Under the pieces are notes generated by a model, which saw only the letters and a list, made by a program, of their open reading frames with translations, had not been told where the DNA came from and did no database searches. From NCBI RefSeq assembly GCF_963259705.1, contig NC_081851.1:62394855-62458854 (forward strand): DNA of 64,000 bases, in the 5' to 3' direction. The first letter of the stretch is position 1, and the number at the start of each line of letters is the position of its first letter. Shown in pieces: positions 21,671-32,819 of the stretch. A program made the position numbers and the translations under genes. Source of the stretch: Myotis daubentonii (Eukaryota > Chordata > Mammalia > Chiroptera > Vespertilionidae).

Positions 21671-21804
21671 AACCGAGCAAGGAGAGAAGCTACATACGTG
21701 GGCACAAGTGACAGGAACATGGTGGGTCCAAGAAGCATTACTTTGAAGGCCAATAGCTACTTTCAGTATAATCCTTTTTCTTAGAATATGTGCAGAAAGA
21801 GATT

Positions 21805-22045
21805 ACATTTCTATAGAACTTTTCACATTTCAAAGCCTTTTTGAAACCTAGAGTCAATATTGGGCCTCCTGGTCACCCTGGGAGAGGGGTGTACAGACAT
21901 GGATGTTTCTGTGTTTCAGATGGGGAAACACAGGTCAAGAAATACTACACACCTTTTCCAAGGTGACACAGGTCGGCAGTGGCAGGGCTGTTCCTGTAAT
22001 TTGGGACTCTTGGCCCTGAGCCTCACTGCCCTCCCGTATAAGGCA
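21805..22045 (-). mobile_element. MIR-family SINE
   Basis: Complement of MIR recognisable through 'tatagaacttttcacatttc', 'cagatggggaaacacaggtc', 'caaggtgacacaggtcggca' and 'gtggcagggctgttcctgta'. Confidence 0.55.
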
Positions 22046-23693
22046 GGTCTCACAGGAATTACAGAGGCGAGCAGCGCATGCAGTTCTGTCCTCCTGATGC
22101 TATTCGTAAACTATTTTCAAACCCAGGGTATTTTCTCTGAAAGAAACTATTCTTCACGTGTTCAGTAACTTAGGGAACAAGATAATTAGATCTTCTCAAC
22201 CATTTTCATAAAGTCAACACGATTTCAGGATCGATAGGAAGCATTTCCGATGTTCCTCGGGTGTCTCCTTTCAGTGGTGAGGTGTGAGATCTAGTTACAT
22301 GAAGCGCAGCCTGGGAACTCATCCTATTGCGACGAACAATGCAGCCCTTGCAGTCTTGCAACTCTTTGTCTAAAGCCTTTTACCAAAGAGGGTATTTTAA
22401 TTCAGTAAAGAAGAGACAGGCACTTGCAGCGCACAGCTACCGCTTGCGGCGGACACACACAACAGAGGGAGCACGCAAGCATGGAGTCCCGCCTTGCTGC
22501 AGGGTGTTTTTGTCTTTTAAGAGACGGAGGGAAAATAACCTCAGAACTTGACCACCAAGACTTCCAAATTGGTTGCAACACAACGTAATGGCAAAATGCT
22601 ATTTTCTTAGCGCTCACATTTTTGAATAACCACCATGGCCAAGAATGCCTGGCTTTAATTTTACAATAAACCCAAAGAAAATCTTGAATTCCACTCTCGA
22701 TTCGGAGGTGGCAAAGATGCCATGGGTTGTTCAGAGCAAACCATCAAGTCTAATAACTCAGTCTTCTCCTCCCTGTTTAATCTGTACTTGAGGCATTTGT
22801 TTCATGTTTATGCTGGTTTGACACTAATCATGCTTAAATGAGATTCCGTACCATGTTTTCCTGTGCAGATCTGAGCTGCAATAGTTAACAATGCCAGCCC
22901 CTTCCCGGGCTTATCAGTAAAAAAGCATTCAGCCTGAGAAAACACTTCCAGTGTAAACAAGACACAGAATTGCACATCCAGCCACATTCCACTGCGATCT
23001 GTCTGAGTAGAGAGAAGTACAGATCCACATTAAATAATTTCCCTTTTTAATTTAGCACCAAGGTGCCTGTTTCTCATACTGCTTTTGATAGGTTGTTATA
23101 ATCAAGTTGTTACATCGCTGTTAAATTTCATGTAGGAAGCCAGGTATGAAAAAAGCCTTACATGTACTTTAAAATTCTACACAAATGTCATACTTTTCAA
23201 TTTATTTTCATTATAATTAAGTTGGCTTAAAGATACAGTAAAAATCTTCTTCTAAACTTATCTTAGTGCAATTTGTTTATAGTTGATATGCCCCTGATAT
23301 TAGTTGTTTACAAGGATGTCAGCTACTACCCACTCCCACCTCAAGTTCTCTTGAGACTGAAATTTGTACAGACTGATTTCTTGGTCAAGGTATGTATTGT
23401 AGTTTCTTAATGATAAATACATTTTCATGTTTTCATAATAAAGAATGGAAAGCATACTAGCTGCATGGCTTAATAATTCATCAGACATACCTTGTTTGAA
23501 GAAAGCAAATTATTTTTTTCAGGAATTTTCCACCACACAGAATGAATATCCTTTTTTCCTTAAGTTTTTCTGCATCACAAATCCCATCCAAATTGTTCTA
23601 AAGAAGAAATAGAGGTCCAAGCACCCTTTCTTCTCAGAGGAGCTAATCAAACATTCCCATCAACCTCTGAGCACTTTGAAAAGCACATTTTAC
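22046..23693. other. repeat-poor unassigned block (1.6 kb)
   Basis: The longest stretch here in which I see no transposon. It contains many AT-rich homeodomain-like words (ATTA, TAAT) and short non-repetitive motifs, with no coherent reading frame. Repeat exclusion in such a transposon-rich window can reflect selective constraint, for example an enhancer, but this is inference. Confidence 0.35.

Positions 23694-23746
<53 letters not shown>
23694..23746. repeat. (CA)n microsatellite, about 25 units
   Basis: Long, almost perfect CA run with a GC interruption at the right end. Likely polymorphic. Confidence 0.97.
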
Positions 23747-23748
<2 letters not shown>

Positions 23749-24810
23749 TGCTTCTCACACTGGTTTTAGTGCTGAATTAGGCGGTCCTCTTTCAAATTTC
23801 CACTCCCACTTGCTTTTTTTTTTTTATGATAGTGGGGGTGGGGGTGGGGAGGGTAAGGATTTCTAAACATTCTTTTCTAGCCCAAAGCATGCATTTTCAG
23901 TAAGCAAATTCTACAATTAGAAATTCTAAGAAGTAGAAACACCTAGAAAAAATGAAAATATGTAATTTAAAGGCAGCGTAAGCAGGGCAATTCCATTTTC
24001 TTTCTTTTTCAAATGCTAGTGAACACGCTGCGTAAAGAAAGACACAGCAAACACCACACGCTGAGTGTACTAACCTCTCACTTTTGGAGTGAGAATGCTT
24101 GCTTTTCCGACATGTCAGAGCTATTTTTTGGCTTCGTTCGCTTCGGTCCCTTCTGCATTTTGGCAAGCTTACTGAAATGACTGTAGTGTTTGCTGCTAGT
24201 AACAGGACACAAGATAATAATAGTGGGAAGCAAAACTGGACTCATGCATGTTTCAAAAGCCCAGTGGTGGATAGCTCGCATCATAAGTGAAATCTGCTGA
24301 TTTTAGTTCTTTACGTATTAGTGTCATCAATTAAATGGAAGGGATTCAGACCCAAAACACGCATTAGCATGTCACAGCATTATAAAAACAGACCATAAAC
24401 AACTACATCTGGTGCTCCTTGGGAGTCAGATGTGTATCAGCGTGGCAGAGCATCTTTCCTCCAGCAGGGGGAGCTAGCACAGAGCCTCCCTCCTGAGGGG
24501 GATGAGCACTGGGCAGCCTGGAGAATCTCCCCTGCCAGCAGCCCTCCCTTCCTCAGCTGGTGGCCCTGGGTTGCTTCGTATTTAAGATTATGGTTTGAAT
24601 GTTATTTAATCCTTTTTTCTTCTGTAGGTTCTGCATTTAAATTATTTCTCAATCCTGTTCTTTCCTCCATAAAGTCCTGAGCATAGGTCCATTGGTGGTA
24701 AGGGCGAGGCTGTCACGTGGAAGGCGGCCTGTCCCACTGTGGGAGTTAGGGAAGGTTCAGATGAAATGGCACCCAAGAATTAATATCATATCTTTAATAT
24801 TAATACAAAT
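23747..24810. other. unassigned stretch with poly(T) and G-rich tracts
   Basis: T run at about 23815-23825 followed by GGGGGTGGGGGTGGGGA-type sequence at about 23832-23850. No gene or repeat family recognised; frames of 60-89 codons on both strands lack domains. Confidence 0.4.
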
Positions 24811-24814
24811 GCTA

Positions 24815-24955
24815 AATGCCACTCATCAAATTTGCTAGGCATGGTGATAAGCCCTCTACATATATCATCTCATTTAATACTTTAGAAGAATTTAGAGGGG
24901 TCAGTACTGTTATTTCCATTTTACAGCAAGGTGCTATGTTAGGACTTAGAGCTTC
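24815..24955 (-). mobile_element. MIR SINE fragment
   Basis: Complement of the MIR 3' half: 'atgccactcatcaaatttgc', 'atatatcatctcatttaata', 'tatttccattttacagcaag'. Confidence 0.6.
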
Positions 24956-24988
24956 TTTTATTAGTTAAATTTATTTTCTTATGATGAA

Positions 24989-25410
24989 CTAGAGGCCCGG
25001 TGCACGAATTCATGCACCAGTGGAGTCCCTTGCCTGGCCTTCGGGATCAGGCCAAAATCGGCTCTCCGTATCCCCTGAGGGAGTCCCAGATTGCAAGAGG
25101 GCGCAGGCCAGGCTGAGGGACCCCACTAGTGTATTGTCGGGACTGAGGAGGGACGTGTGAGGTGGGCCAGCCGGGGAGGGACCACAGGAGGACTCCAGTA
25201 CCTGTCTGGCCCGTCTTGTTCAGTTCCGATGAGCCGGACCCCAGCAGCAAGCTAACCTACTGGTCGGAGCGTCTTCCCCCTGGTGGCCAGTGCACATCAT
25301 AGCAACTGGTTAAGTGGCCTTAGCTTATCATTAGCATATTACGCTTCTATTGGTTGAACGGACAACTAGATGACTGTATACTTAGCATATTAGGCTTTTA
25401 TTATATAGGA
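24989..25410 (-). mobile_element. non-autonomous Helitron (HeliBat-type)
   Basis: The minus-strand 3' end is CTAG, preceded (in element sense) by the palindrome GTGCATGAATTCGTGCAC-like hairpin and 'cgggcctctag'. The other end reads TC followed by 'ctatataataaaagcctaat' in element sense. It sits exactly between A (24988) and T (25411), the AT target used by Helitrons, with no TSD. Length 422 bp, no Rep/helicase coding. The ends and hairpin match vespertilionid HeliBatN elements. Confidence 0.9.
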
Positions 25411-25619
25411 TAAGGTAGAGTCAAATGTACATGTATTGAAAAGCATATGAAGAGATGCACAAAGAGAAATGCAAATTAAAAAGCAATGTTTGCAGGGATG
25501 AAAACTTTTAGGAATGGACAGCGATGATGACATAGCATTATGAATGTAATTAATGCTAACAAAGCAAGTACTAGATAAGTGCTTTTTAAAAAAAAATAAA
25601 ATGCACATCAAGACTACTG
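25411..25619. other. spacer between Helitron and MLT1
   Basis: AT-rich sequence without recognised features apart from a short A run near 25590. Confidence 0.4.
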
Positions 25620-26160
25620 TATTCATTTTCTATTTCTGTGTTACAAATTACCACAAACTTTCTGTCTTGAAACACCACCCATGTATTATCTCACCGTTCT
25701 GCTCAGGGCCTCACAGGGCTGAAATCAGTGTTGGCCGCACTGGGTTCTTATCTAGAAGCTCTGGGAAATAATCCCCCTTACGCTCATTGAGGGTGTCGGC
25801 GGAATTCTGTTCCTTGCTTTTGGAAGACTGAGGTCCCTGTTTCCCTGATGGCTATCTGTCAAGGTCTGCTTTCAGCTTCTAGAGGTAACCCCAGTCCTTG
25901 CCACATGGTTCCCTCCCTCTTTAAGCCACCCATTGCATGTTGAATCTTATTCAGGTTTGAATTCTCTCTGATTTCCTCTTTTTCAACAACCCTTTTTAAA
26001 GGGTTCATGTGATTATGTTAGGCTGATAGGATATTAATGTCAACTGATTAGTAACTCTATCATTGCGTCTTCAGTGTTGCTTTGACCTATAACATAGCAT
26101 CATCATGCCCAAAGGTGAAGACCATGGATGCCATCTGAAATTCTGCCTACCATAAGGATT
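25620..26160 (-). mobile_element. MLT1-type ERVL-MaLR LTR
   Basis: Near full-length LTR in antisense. In sense the 5' end reads 'ggtaggcagaattt...', and the 3' end lies at the left ('attcattttctatttctgtg', 'taccacaaactttctgtctt'). The interior is recognisable from 'cagggcctcacagggctgaa', 'ctctgggaaataatcccc' and 'tgattagtaactctatc'. Strongly diverged, no ERV coding. Confidence 0.7.
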
Positions 26161-26209
26161 GACCTTGAGAACATTGTTCTGAAGGTGAATGAGAACTATA
26201 ATATGATAC

Positions 26210-26636
26210 GGGATGGTTAGTTTTGTGCGTCAACTTGGCTGGGCCACCAGGTGCCCAGGGATTTGGATGGACATTATTTCTGGCGGGTGGTGAGGGTGCT
26301 TCTAGATGAGGCGAGCATTTGAATCTGTGGACGGAGTAAGGCAGATGGCCTCCCAGTGTGGGTGGGGCTACCCCAATCCACTGAAGGCCTGGATAGCATG
26401 AAAGCCTGAGTGAGGAAGAGTCCCCTCTGCCTCTCTCCAAGCCGGGGCATTGGTCTTCTGCTTTTGGACTGGAATTACACCACTGGCTCTCCGGAGTCTC
26501 CAACTTGCTGACTGCAGCCTCCACCCTCACGTTAGCCATTCCTTCCCACAAATCTATCTGTCTGTCTATCTATCCATCCATCTATCTAATCTCCTATTGG
26601 TTTTGTTTCTCTGGAGAACCCAGATAAGTCTAAATA
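26210..26636 (+). mobile_element. MLT2-type ERVL LTR
   Basis: Begins 'gatggttagttttgtgcgtc' and 'aacttggctgggccacc', passes 'gtgggtggggctaccccaat', and ends with the TCTA-rich stretch at 26559-26592, 'ctcctattggttttgtttct' and 'ctggagaacccagataa', the ordered landmarks of MLT2 LTRs. Lies head-on to the MLT1 copy immediately left. Confidence 0.75.
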
Positions 26637-26704
26637 CAATTATAAAAATTAAAATGTATGCACCTAAAACTGTACACATTTCCCAAGGACACTTATAAAA
26701 TGAA

Positions 26705-26990
26705 CTAGAGGCCCGGTGCACAAAATTCACGTAGGGGGGAGGGGGGTGTTTCCCTCAGCCGGGCCTGTACCCTCTCCAATCTAGGAGAGAGAGCAACCCA
26801 GGACCGCTGGCTCCTAACCACTCACCTGCCTGCCAGCCTGATCCCCCTAACTGCTCTCCCCTGCCAGCCTGATAGTCCCTAACTGCTTCTGCCTCGGCCC
26901 CGCCACCATGGCTTTGTCTGGAAGGATGTCCGGAAGGTCATCGGGAAGATGTCTGGCCTAATTAGCATATTACCCTTTTATTAGTATAGA
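26705..26990 (-). mobile_element. non-autonomous Helitron (HeliBat-type)
   Basis: CTAG terminus at the left with 'aggcccggtgcac' as at 24989, and the 5' end at the right in element sense ('ctatactaataaaagggtaa', 'tatgctaattaggcc'). Inserted between A (26704) and T (26991). 286 bp. Its interior differs from the 24989 copy, so it is a separate subfamily. Confidence 0.88.
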
Positions 26991-27009
26991 TGTATACTTA
27001 TCAGCCTCA

Positions 27010-27279
27010 TGGTACTTCAGAGCCCATGCTTGCTGTGCTGGGGCTTCTCTCAGATACCTGTGCGCTCCCATTGCTCACCTCCTGCAAGTCTTCAAATGTT
27101 GCCCTCTGAGTGGGGCCTCTCTTCACCACCCTGTTTAAAATGGCACCCGCACCCCCCCAGCATTTCTTCTCCCTCTTCTCTGTTTTATTTTTCCTTACAG
27201 TACTTACTACTCTTTAATAATATTTACTACTAAATTTTTAAATTATGCATTCTCTACTAGAATGTAGGCTTCTGGATCA
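27010..27279 (+). mobile_element. L2 LINE 3' end, left part
   Basis: Follows L2: 'tcctgcaagtcttcaaatgt', 'tctcttcaccaccctgttta', 'ctctgttttatttttcctta', 'actagaatgtaggcttctgg'. It is split by the SINE at 27291-27521 and resumes after it. Confidence 0.75.
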
Positions 27280-27290
27280 CAGGGTTTTTT

Positions 27291-27521
27291 GGTTGCTTGT
27301 TTATTTTAAATATATTTTTATTGATTTCAGAAAGGAAGGGAGAAGGAGAGAGATAGAAACATCAATGATGAGAGAGAATCATTGATCGGCTGCCTCCTGC
27401 ATGCCCCACACTGGGGATCAAGCCCGCAACCCGGACATGTGCCCTGACCAGAATTGAACCCAGGACCTTTCAGTCCGCAGGCCAATGCTCTATCCATTGA
27501 GCCAAACCGGCTAGGGCAAGG
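27291..27521 (-). mobile_element. bat tRNA-derived SINE nested in L2
   Basis: Minus-strand SINE of the variant with a paired 'atcaatgatgagagagaatc / attgatc' stem and 'ctggggatcaagcccgcaac'. Its TSD cagggtttttt occurs at 27280-27290 and 27522-27532. Confidence 0.9.
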
Positions 27522-27532
27522 CAGGGTTTTTT

Positions 27533-27625
27533 AAAAAAATGTGTTTTGGTTACTGATGTATCCCTAGTCCTTGAAATGACACATAATAGGCATATATGCA
27601 ATAAGTGTTAACTAAATGAATGATT
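27533..27625 (+). mobile_element. L2 LINE 3' end, right part
   Basis: Completes the L2: 'tgatgtatccctagtccttg', 'cacataataggcatatatgc' and 'gttaactaaatgaatga', the characteristic L2 3' terminus. Confidence 0.75.
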
Positions 27626-28889
27626 ACAAATACACTAGAATGCCTACCTATGGGGAAAGAGAACTGGGGTACAATGGAATAAAAACATTAAAGCAACGGC
27701 CCTGGAGTCTTGTGTGGACCAGTGAGGATGATGCAGAGAATTGATTCCACTCTCCACACCCAAGGCTGCAGCAGCAGCCTTTTACCTATAAAACAGCCCA
27801 GTGGGTGGCCTCAGGGAAATCTTCTAACTTCATTAAAACAAGACCACGGCTTCCTGGTAAGTGGCTGTGAGCTTGCTACCTGGCATGAACTGGACTTCTG
27901 GATCATTTCTAGTTGAGAACAGAAACCGTGATGTTCACTTTTCCTGCACTGCTACTTGAGATTCTGCTTTGCTTATAAGTCACCCGTGGTTGCGAGAAAG
28001 CACTTTCCAAACTAGCTGTGTGTCATTATGTAAACTTGGGGCCCCAGTCTTGTACTGTATTGAGCACAAAAACTCAAATCTCTTTTAGAAGAGTGCCTAT
28101 TAAAAGTTTCTTATTGTTGTCATACATATTGGACTTGATGGCTCTTTAAAATGCTGCCTCATTCTTTCTTTTTTTGACCCCAGAGCTAGAACTCAGGGAA
28201 TTCAATGTGACTTTGAATTTCACACAAATCCATTCTTTTATGTGACTTTTAAAAATGCAGGATGGCAATTTAAGAGTCCAAGTACTTGAGGCAGCCTTTT
28301 CAGACACTCCTGATACTTTTACTGAGTTACACCTTTTATAACACAAGCTTGCCGAAATGTTGAAGGCCCTATTGTGTTTGACGCTGCATCAGTTTTTCAC
28401 AGAAATGTGATTTGCCTTGAACTCCTCTACAGCGGTTTTGAGGCTCCTCCCCCACGTGCTGCGCAGGTGTCATTGCAGTTTCCCGGACCCTGTGGAATGT
28501 TCCTCCTAAAAACACATGTTTTGAGTAGTGTCCAGGAGAGTGGAAAATTTACTACCGTAATTGACTTTTGTTAAATTTATTTTATTACTATCTGTTAGAA
28601 GCAAAGAAGTATTAGAAGAAAAACACATCTTTCAAAAATTTGATGGAGCCAAATTGGGACCACTAATAACTTACAAACAGGTCGAGTAGATGGCCCAAAG
28701 AGATTTTGCCATGAATGTAAAAGAGCCTCCAAAAATCAGAAGAAAGAGTTCTTAGGTATACATAAGAGGGGAAAAATGGATTAGAGATTAGATAGGAGTT
28801 ACGAAATATGATGCAAAAGGTAAATGTAGTGGCACAAAGGAGATAGTGAACCAACAGAATTCATTTTCTTCCTCAGTCTATTAAAAAAA
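27626..28889. other. unassigned non-coding stretch
   Basis: No repeat family recognised. Several frames of 63-68 codons without domains. AT-rich towards 28560-28880. Confidence 0.35.
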
Positions 28890-28899
28890 AAATGTTAGG

Positions 28900-29084
28900 G
28901 GCTGGCCAGGTAGCTCAGTTGGTTACGGCACCAGCCCTATTTGCCAAAGTTGCGGGTTGATCCCTGGTCAGGGCACAGGCAAGGAGCAACCAAGGCATGC
29001 ATAGATGGGTGGGAAAGCGTGCCAGTGTTTCTCTCCTGCCTCTTCCTGTCTCGCTCTCAAATCAATAAATAAAACATTTTCTTT
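28900..29084 (+). mobile_element. tRNA-derived bat SINE, divergent
   Basis: Head 'ggctggccaggtagctcagt' with a B-box-like 'gcgggttgatccc', then a short body and the A-rich tail with AATAAATAAAA. TSD aaatgttagg is found at 28890-28899 and 29085-29094. It is shorter and more diverged than the VES copies. Confidence 0.8.
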
Positions 29085-29094
29085 AAATGTTAGG

Positions 29095-29787
29095 AAGATT
29101 ACTGTTCCCAAATGCTTCCCTGAAAGAAATGAGCTGGAACCACGTATATTGGACAACATCCACAATCTTCGAGGCCAAATTGACAGAAAAATAAATACAG
29201 ATAAGTCACTGTGAATAGCATAAAGAGATTCAAAGACCACGAGGAGGTATCGGGAACTGGTGGTTATAACGTCGATCCTCGCATTAACAAAAGGCTGCTG
29301 GTTGGCAGATTAGAAAAATACAAAAGTACTTTATTCAAAACAAGGGCTCAAAATAGTTGGCTGGAGATTACAGGCCTTCTATCTCTCTTTTATGCCAAAT
29401 AAGCAAATGGAGTCTAAACTAAAGGATTGGTTCACTGAGCACTGGTCAGCTGGGGCTCTGCTGCTGTAAGCTTTGTTGTGCCATGCTGTGCCGTGCTGTG
29501 CTGTGCAGCTCTGCTTCTCGCTGCAGGTGTGTGGGTTGGCTGATGAACCTCTGTCCTCCATGTATTGATTGGGTGCTCAGGCTGCAGAGTAACAGCTATA
29601 CAGGGGACGAGCTTCTCTGGGCCATGGCGAAGTCACAAGAGAACAACAGAAAACATGTGAAGTCTCTAAGGCTTAGTCTCAGAACTGGCATGCTGTCATT
29701 TCTCGCCCATTTCATTCGCCAAACAAGTTTTATGACTGAGCCCAAGTCCAGGGACAGGGAATGAGACTGCCCATAAAGAGACGATGG
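29095..29787. other. unassigned stretch, partly LTR-like
   Basis: A short (TGCTGTGC)-like repeat lies at about 29480-29506. 29680-29760 contains 'aactggcatgctgtcatttc' and 'aacaagttttatgactgag', reminiscent of an old LTR but not assignable. No gene. Confidence 0.35.
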
Positions 29788-29989
29788 CAGGGGCCCTTGA
29801 ACTACGGCCCGCGGGCCACATGCAAATACAATATTGTATTTGTTCCCGTTTTGCTTTTTTACTTCAAAATAAGTTATGTGCAGTGTGCATAGGAATTTGT
29901 TCATAGTTTTTTTAAAACTATAGTCCCGCCCTCCAACGGTCTGAGGGACAGTGAACTGGCCCCCTGTTTAAAAAGTTTGAGGACCCCTG
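29788..29989 (-). mobile_element. non-autonomous hAT (nhAT, copy 1)
   Basis: Complete MITE-like element with terminal repeats 'caggggtcctcaaact'. The end at 29974-29989 reads agtttgaggacccctg; the left end is slightly mutated. Imperfect 8-bp TSD: gacgatgg and cactatgg. It is the same family as 33776-33979 in opposite orientation. No transposase. Confidence 0.88.
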
Positions 29990-30027
29990 CACTATGGCAA
30001 GGGTGTGAATGAAGGCAGGACTGAACT

Positions 30028-30267
30028 TTTTTTTTTTTTTTAATCCTCACCTGAGGACATTTTTTTCATTGATTTTTTAGAGAATGGAGGGGGAGGGAGA
30101 GAAAAACATCAATATGAGACACATTGATAGGTTGCCTCTTGCACATGCCCCAACCCAGGGGCCAGGGATTAAGCCTGCAACTGAGGTACGTGCCCTTGAC
30201 CAGGAATAAAAACTGAGACCCTTTGGTTCACTGGCTGATGCTCTAACCACTGAGATAACTGCCCAGG
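30028..30267 (-). mobile_element. bat tRNA-derived SINE, 'cctgaggaca' subfamily
   Basis: Minus-strand SINE starting (plus view) with a T run and 'atcctcacctgaggacattt'. The tRNA-like head is mutated ('taaccactgagataac'). Flanking direct repeats resembling 'gcaggactgaac' and 'gcaggagcgaac' lie at about 30015 and 30268. Confidence 0.8.
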
Positions 30268-30989
30268 GCAGGAGCGAACATTTTTATAGTTCATACACAT
30301 ACTGGCATATTTTATCTGTGTCCATGTTTACCATACTGTCTTTCTTCCCATGTCTTCTGTCTGAATTCACCTGTGTTCTTGCTGGTAAAAATATTTAAGA
30401 AAATAAGAATTGGTAGATACTTTAATGTAAAATAAATATGCCTTTGTCCGAAAATACATCATCTTAACAGGAAAACTCTAGAGACATTTATATTAAGATC
30501 AGAAACTCATTAAAGATATCTACTATCTCTACTACTGTTCACATTGTAGTAAAGATGTTAGCTAATTAATTCAAAAAGTGAAATCTATTAAAGAAGGATT
30601 AGTAAAAAGCAAGTAATGCTCTCCCTATTTACCAGTATAGAGAATGATGTAGGTGTGTGTGTGTGTATATACATATAGCTCTTAGGTCTGTTTGCTGAGA
30701 ATGCCTAGAAGCAATGAAACCCCACTATCAATGAGCATATGTACAACAAAAACTTGATTTCTAAATATCATTCTCCAATAAAGGAAATCACATATCCTTG
30801 GAAAATACCTGATTCTAGGGCTGGGGATGGGAAAGCACAATATGTGCTTGGAACATTTTGGAGCTGATAAGTGAGAAAAATGATGGTAATGAGAAAAGGA
30901 TGCAGGGGCCAATGTAAAGGTGCTCTCGATAGCCAAATCTGGGACAATTTGAACAACAGACCAAATAATGATATTAATAACTTAAAACA
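30268..30989. other. unassigned AT-rich stretch
   Basis: Contains a short (GT)n run near 30651-30668. No gene recognised. Confidence 0.4.
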
Positions 30990-31800
30990 TATAATAAACT
31001 AATAATTTGGGGGTTTGTACTGGTATAAATAAATAATTGAATAAGTAAATGGGGGGAGAGGGACAGCTTTTCTTTACAAAATAATTCCAACTCATAAATG
31101 AAAAGAGGTTGATGAAATAGAAAATTACTGTTCAGCAAATAACACAGTAGTGAGTGAAAAGATGTTGATGAGAAACAGGCTAGTTATGCAGTCTCAAAGC
31201 ATCTTTCCTGAGATACTTATTCATTAAATAAGGGAAAATAATATCTTTACAGTGGAGAAACCTAGAAGACACCACTTAGCCTAATGATCACCATATACAC
31301 TATTAGTAAGTAGACAAATTGCCATCATGTACCTCCTAACATGGTGCCCAGAGAAAACACAACACAATAACTTTCATCTAAGGTACTCTGCTAAAAAAAT
31401 GCGTAACTGACTTCAATTATGAGGACACCTCAGACAAACCCAAAGAGAGGAAGAGTCTACAAATGTAGTAGGCTAATGCCTTTACAAAGTGCCAAGGTCA
31501 TGCAAGGCAAAGACTGAGGAGATAGGACAAGTAATGCAATATGTGCTCTTAGAGTCTATCTTGGACCAGAAAAATGATGTTAATGGGAACACTGGCAAAA
31601 TTTAAATGAAGTCTAAAGATTAGATAATGATGTTGTATCGATGTTAACTTTCTGATCTTGAGAATTGAATTGTAGTCATGCAAAATGTTAGTATTTGGGG
31701 AAGCGGGATGAAAAGTATTCAGAAATTTTTCATACTATTCTTACAGCACGTTTGTAAATCTGAAGTCACTTCAATATAAGAAAATAAATTTTAAAAAAGG
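30990..31800 (+). mobile_element. L1M LINE 3' UTR
   Basis: The right end reads 'tactattcttacagcacgtt', 'tgtaaatctgaagtcacttc' and 'aatataagaaaataaa', the 3' terminus of L1MC/ME-type elements. The preceding approximately 700 bp is AT-rich, frameless and colinear with an L1M 3' UTR by style. The left edge is uncertain. Confidence 0.55.
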
Positions 31801-31869
31801 AAAAGAGATGATGTAATGAATACAAAATTGGATTAGAAATAGATAAATTTTAGTACAAACATCATCATA

Positions 31870-32070
31870 TTTGTGTCAGGTGATCCATCCTCACATCTTT
31901 GGCTCTTCGGTCTGGAAAAGTCACTTGAACAATCAGATTCTTCATTTGTAAAATGAGGAAAGCAATTTGCCTAACTGTTTTGACTATCAAATGAGGTGAA
32001 GCTGATAAAATAAACCACCCTGTAATCTGTAAATCGCTGCACAAATTGTTACTATTAATGATACTTATTA
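31870..32070 (+). mobile_element. MIR SINE
   Basis: Sense MIR with 'tctggaaaagtcacttgaac', 'tcttcatttgtaaaatgagg', 'ctatcaaatgaggtgaagct' and 'tactattaatgatacttatt'. Confidence 0.7.
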
Positions 32071-32123
32071 TATGCCCTTGTTATGCGTAAGATCAGAGTA
32101 TTCAGGGTTCAGATCCTTTTCTT

Positions 32124-32345
32124 TTTTTTTTAAAATATATTTTATTGATTTTTTACAGAGAGGAAGGGAGAGAGATAGAGAGTTAGAAACATCGATGAGA
32201 GAGAAACATCGATCAGCTGCCTCCTGCACATCTCCTACTGGGGATATGTCCACAACCCAGGTACATGCCCCTGACCGGAATCGAACCTGGGACCTCTCAG
32301 TCTGCAGGCCGACGCTCTATCCACTGAGCCAAACCGGTTTCGGCC
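32124..32345 (-). mobile_element. VES SINE, young copy
   Basis: Minus-strand VES with clear A and B boxes (complements of 'tggctcagtggatagagcg' near 32310-32335 and 'ggttcgattccgg' near 32275). Perfect 13-bp TSD agatccttttctt at 32111-32123 and 32346-32358. Closely similar to 59589-59812, so recently active. Confidence 0.95.
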
Positions 32346-32358
32346 AGATCCTTTTCTT

Positions 32359-32819
32359 AATATTTATTATAGCTGCTCTGGAGGAGACGTATATAGCAAA
32401 CTTTACTGTTTGCCTACGGCACCCAACTGTGCTGGCTTGTGAAATCTGTGTGAACGAGAAGTAAATGGAAGCCAGGCCCCAGGCCTTGATGGGGAGCAAC
32501 CAAGGTAGTGCCGCTGGAGGTACACCACATCCCACCACATGCCTATGGGAGGGCTCTGAGGGCCCTTTAAACACAAACAGGGGGCCTGGGTCTCTTTATG
32601 GAAGGGACCCCAAGAATGCCTCACACAGCCTGGTCACAGGTCAATGTGTTTGCCATAATGTTTGGGTCTTAATGTAGAAAACGACGACAGGTTACCATTT
32701 GGAAAAGCATACCTAAGTGACTTGCCTCTGGATAGAGGTGGCTAGAGAGGTAAGAGTTTTGCTGTTGGGAGGAGGTCCTATGGGGAATGGTATTTCTGTT
32801 TGAAAGGGACAAAACTAAA
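32359..32819. other. unassigned non-coding stretch
   Basis: No repeat family recognised; the frames here (up to 85 codons) extend into the neighbouring SINE or have no domain. Confidence 0.35.
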
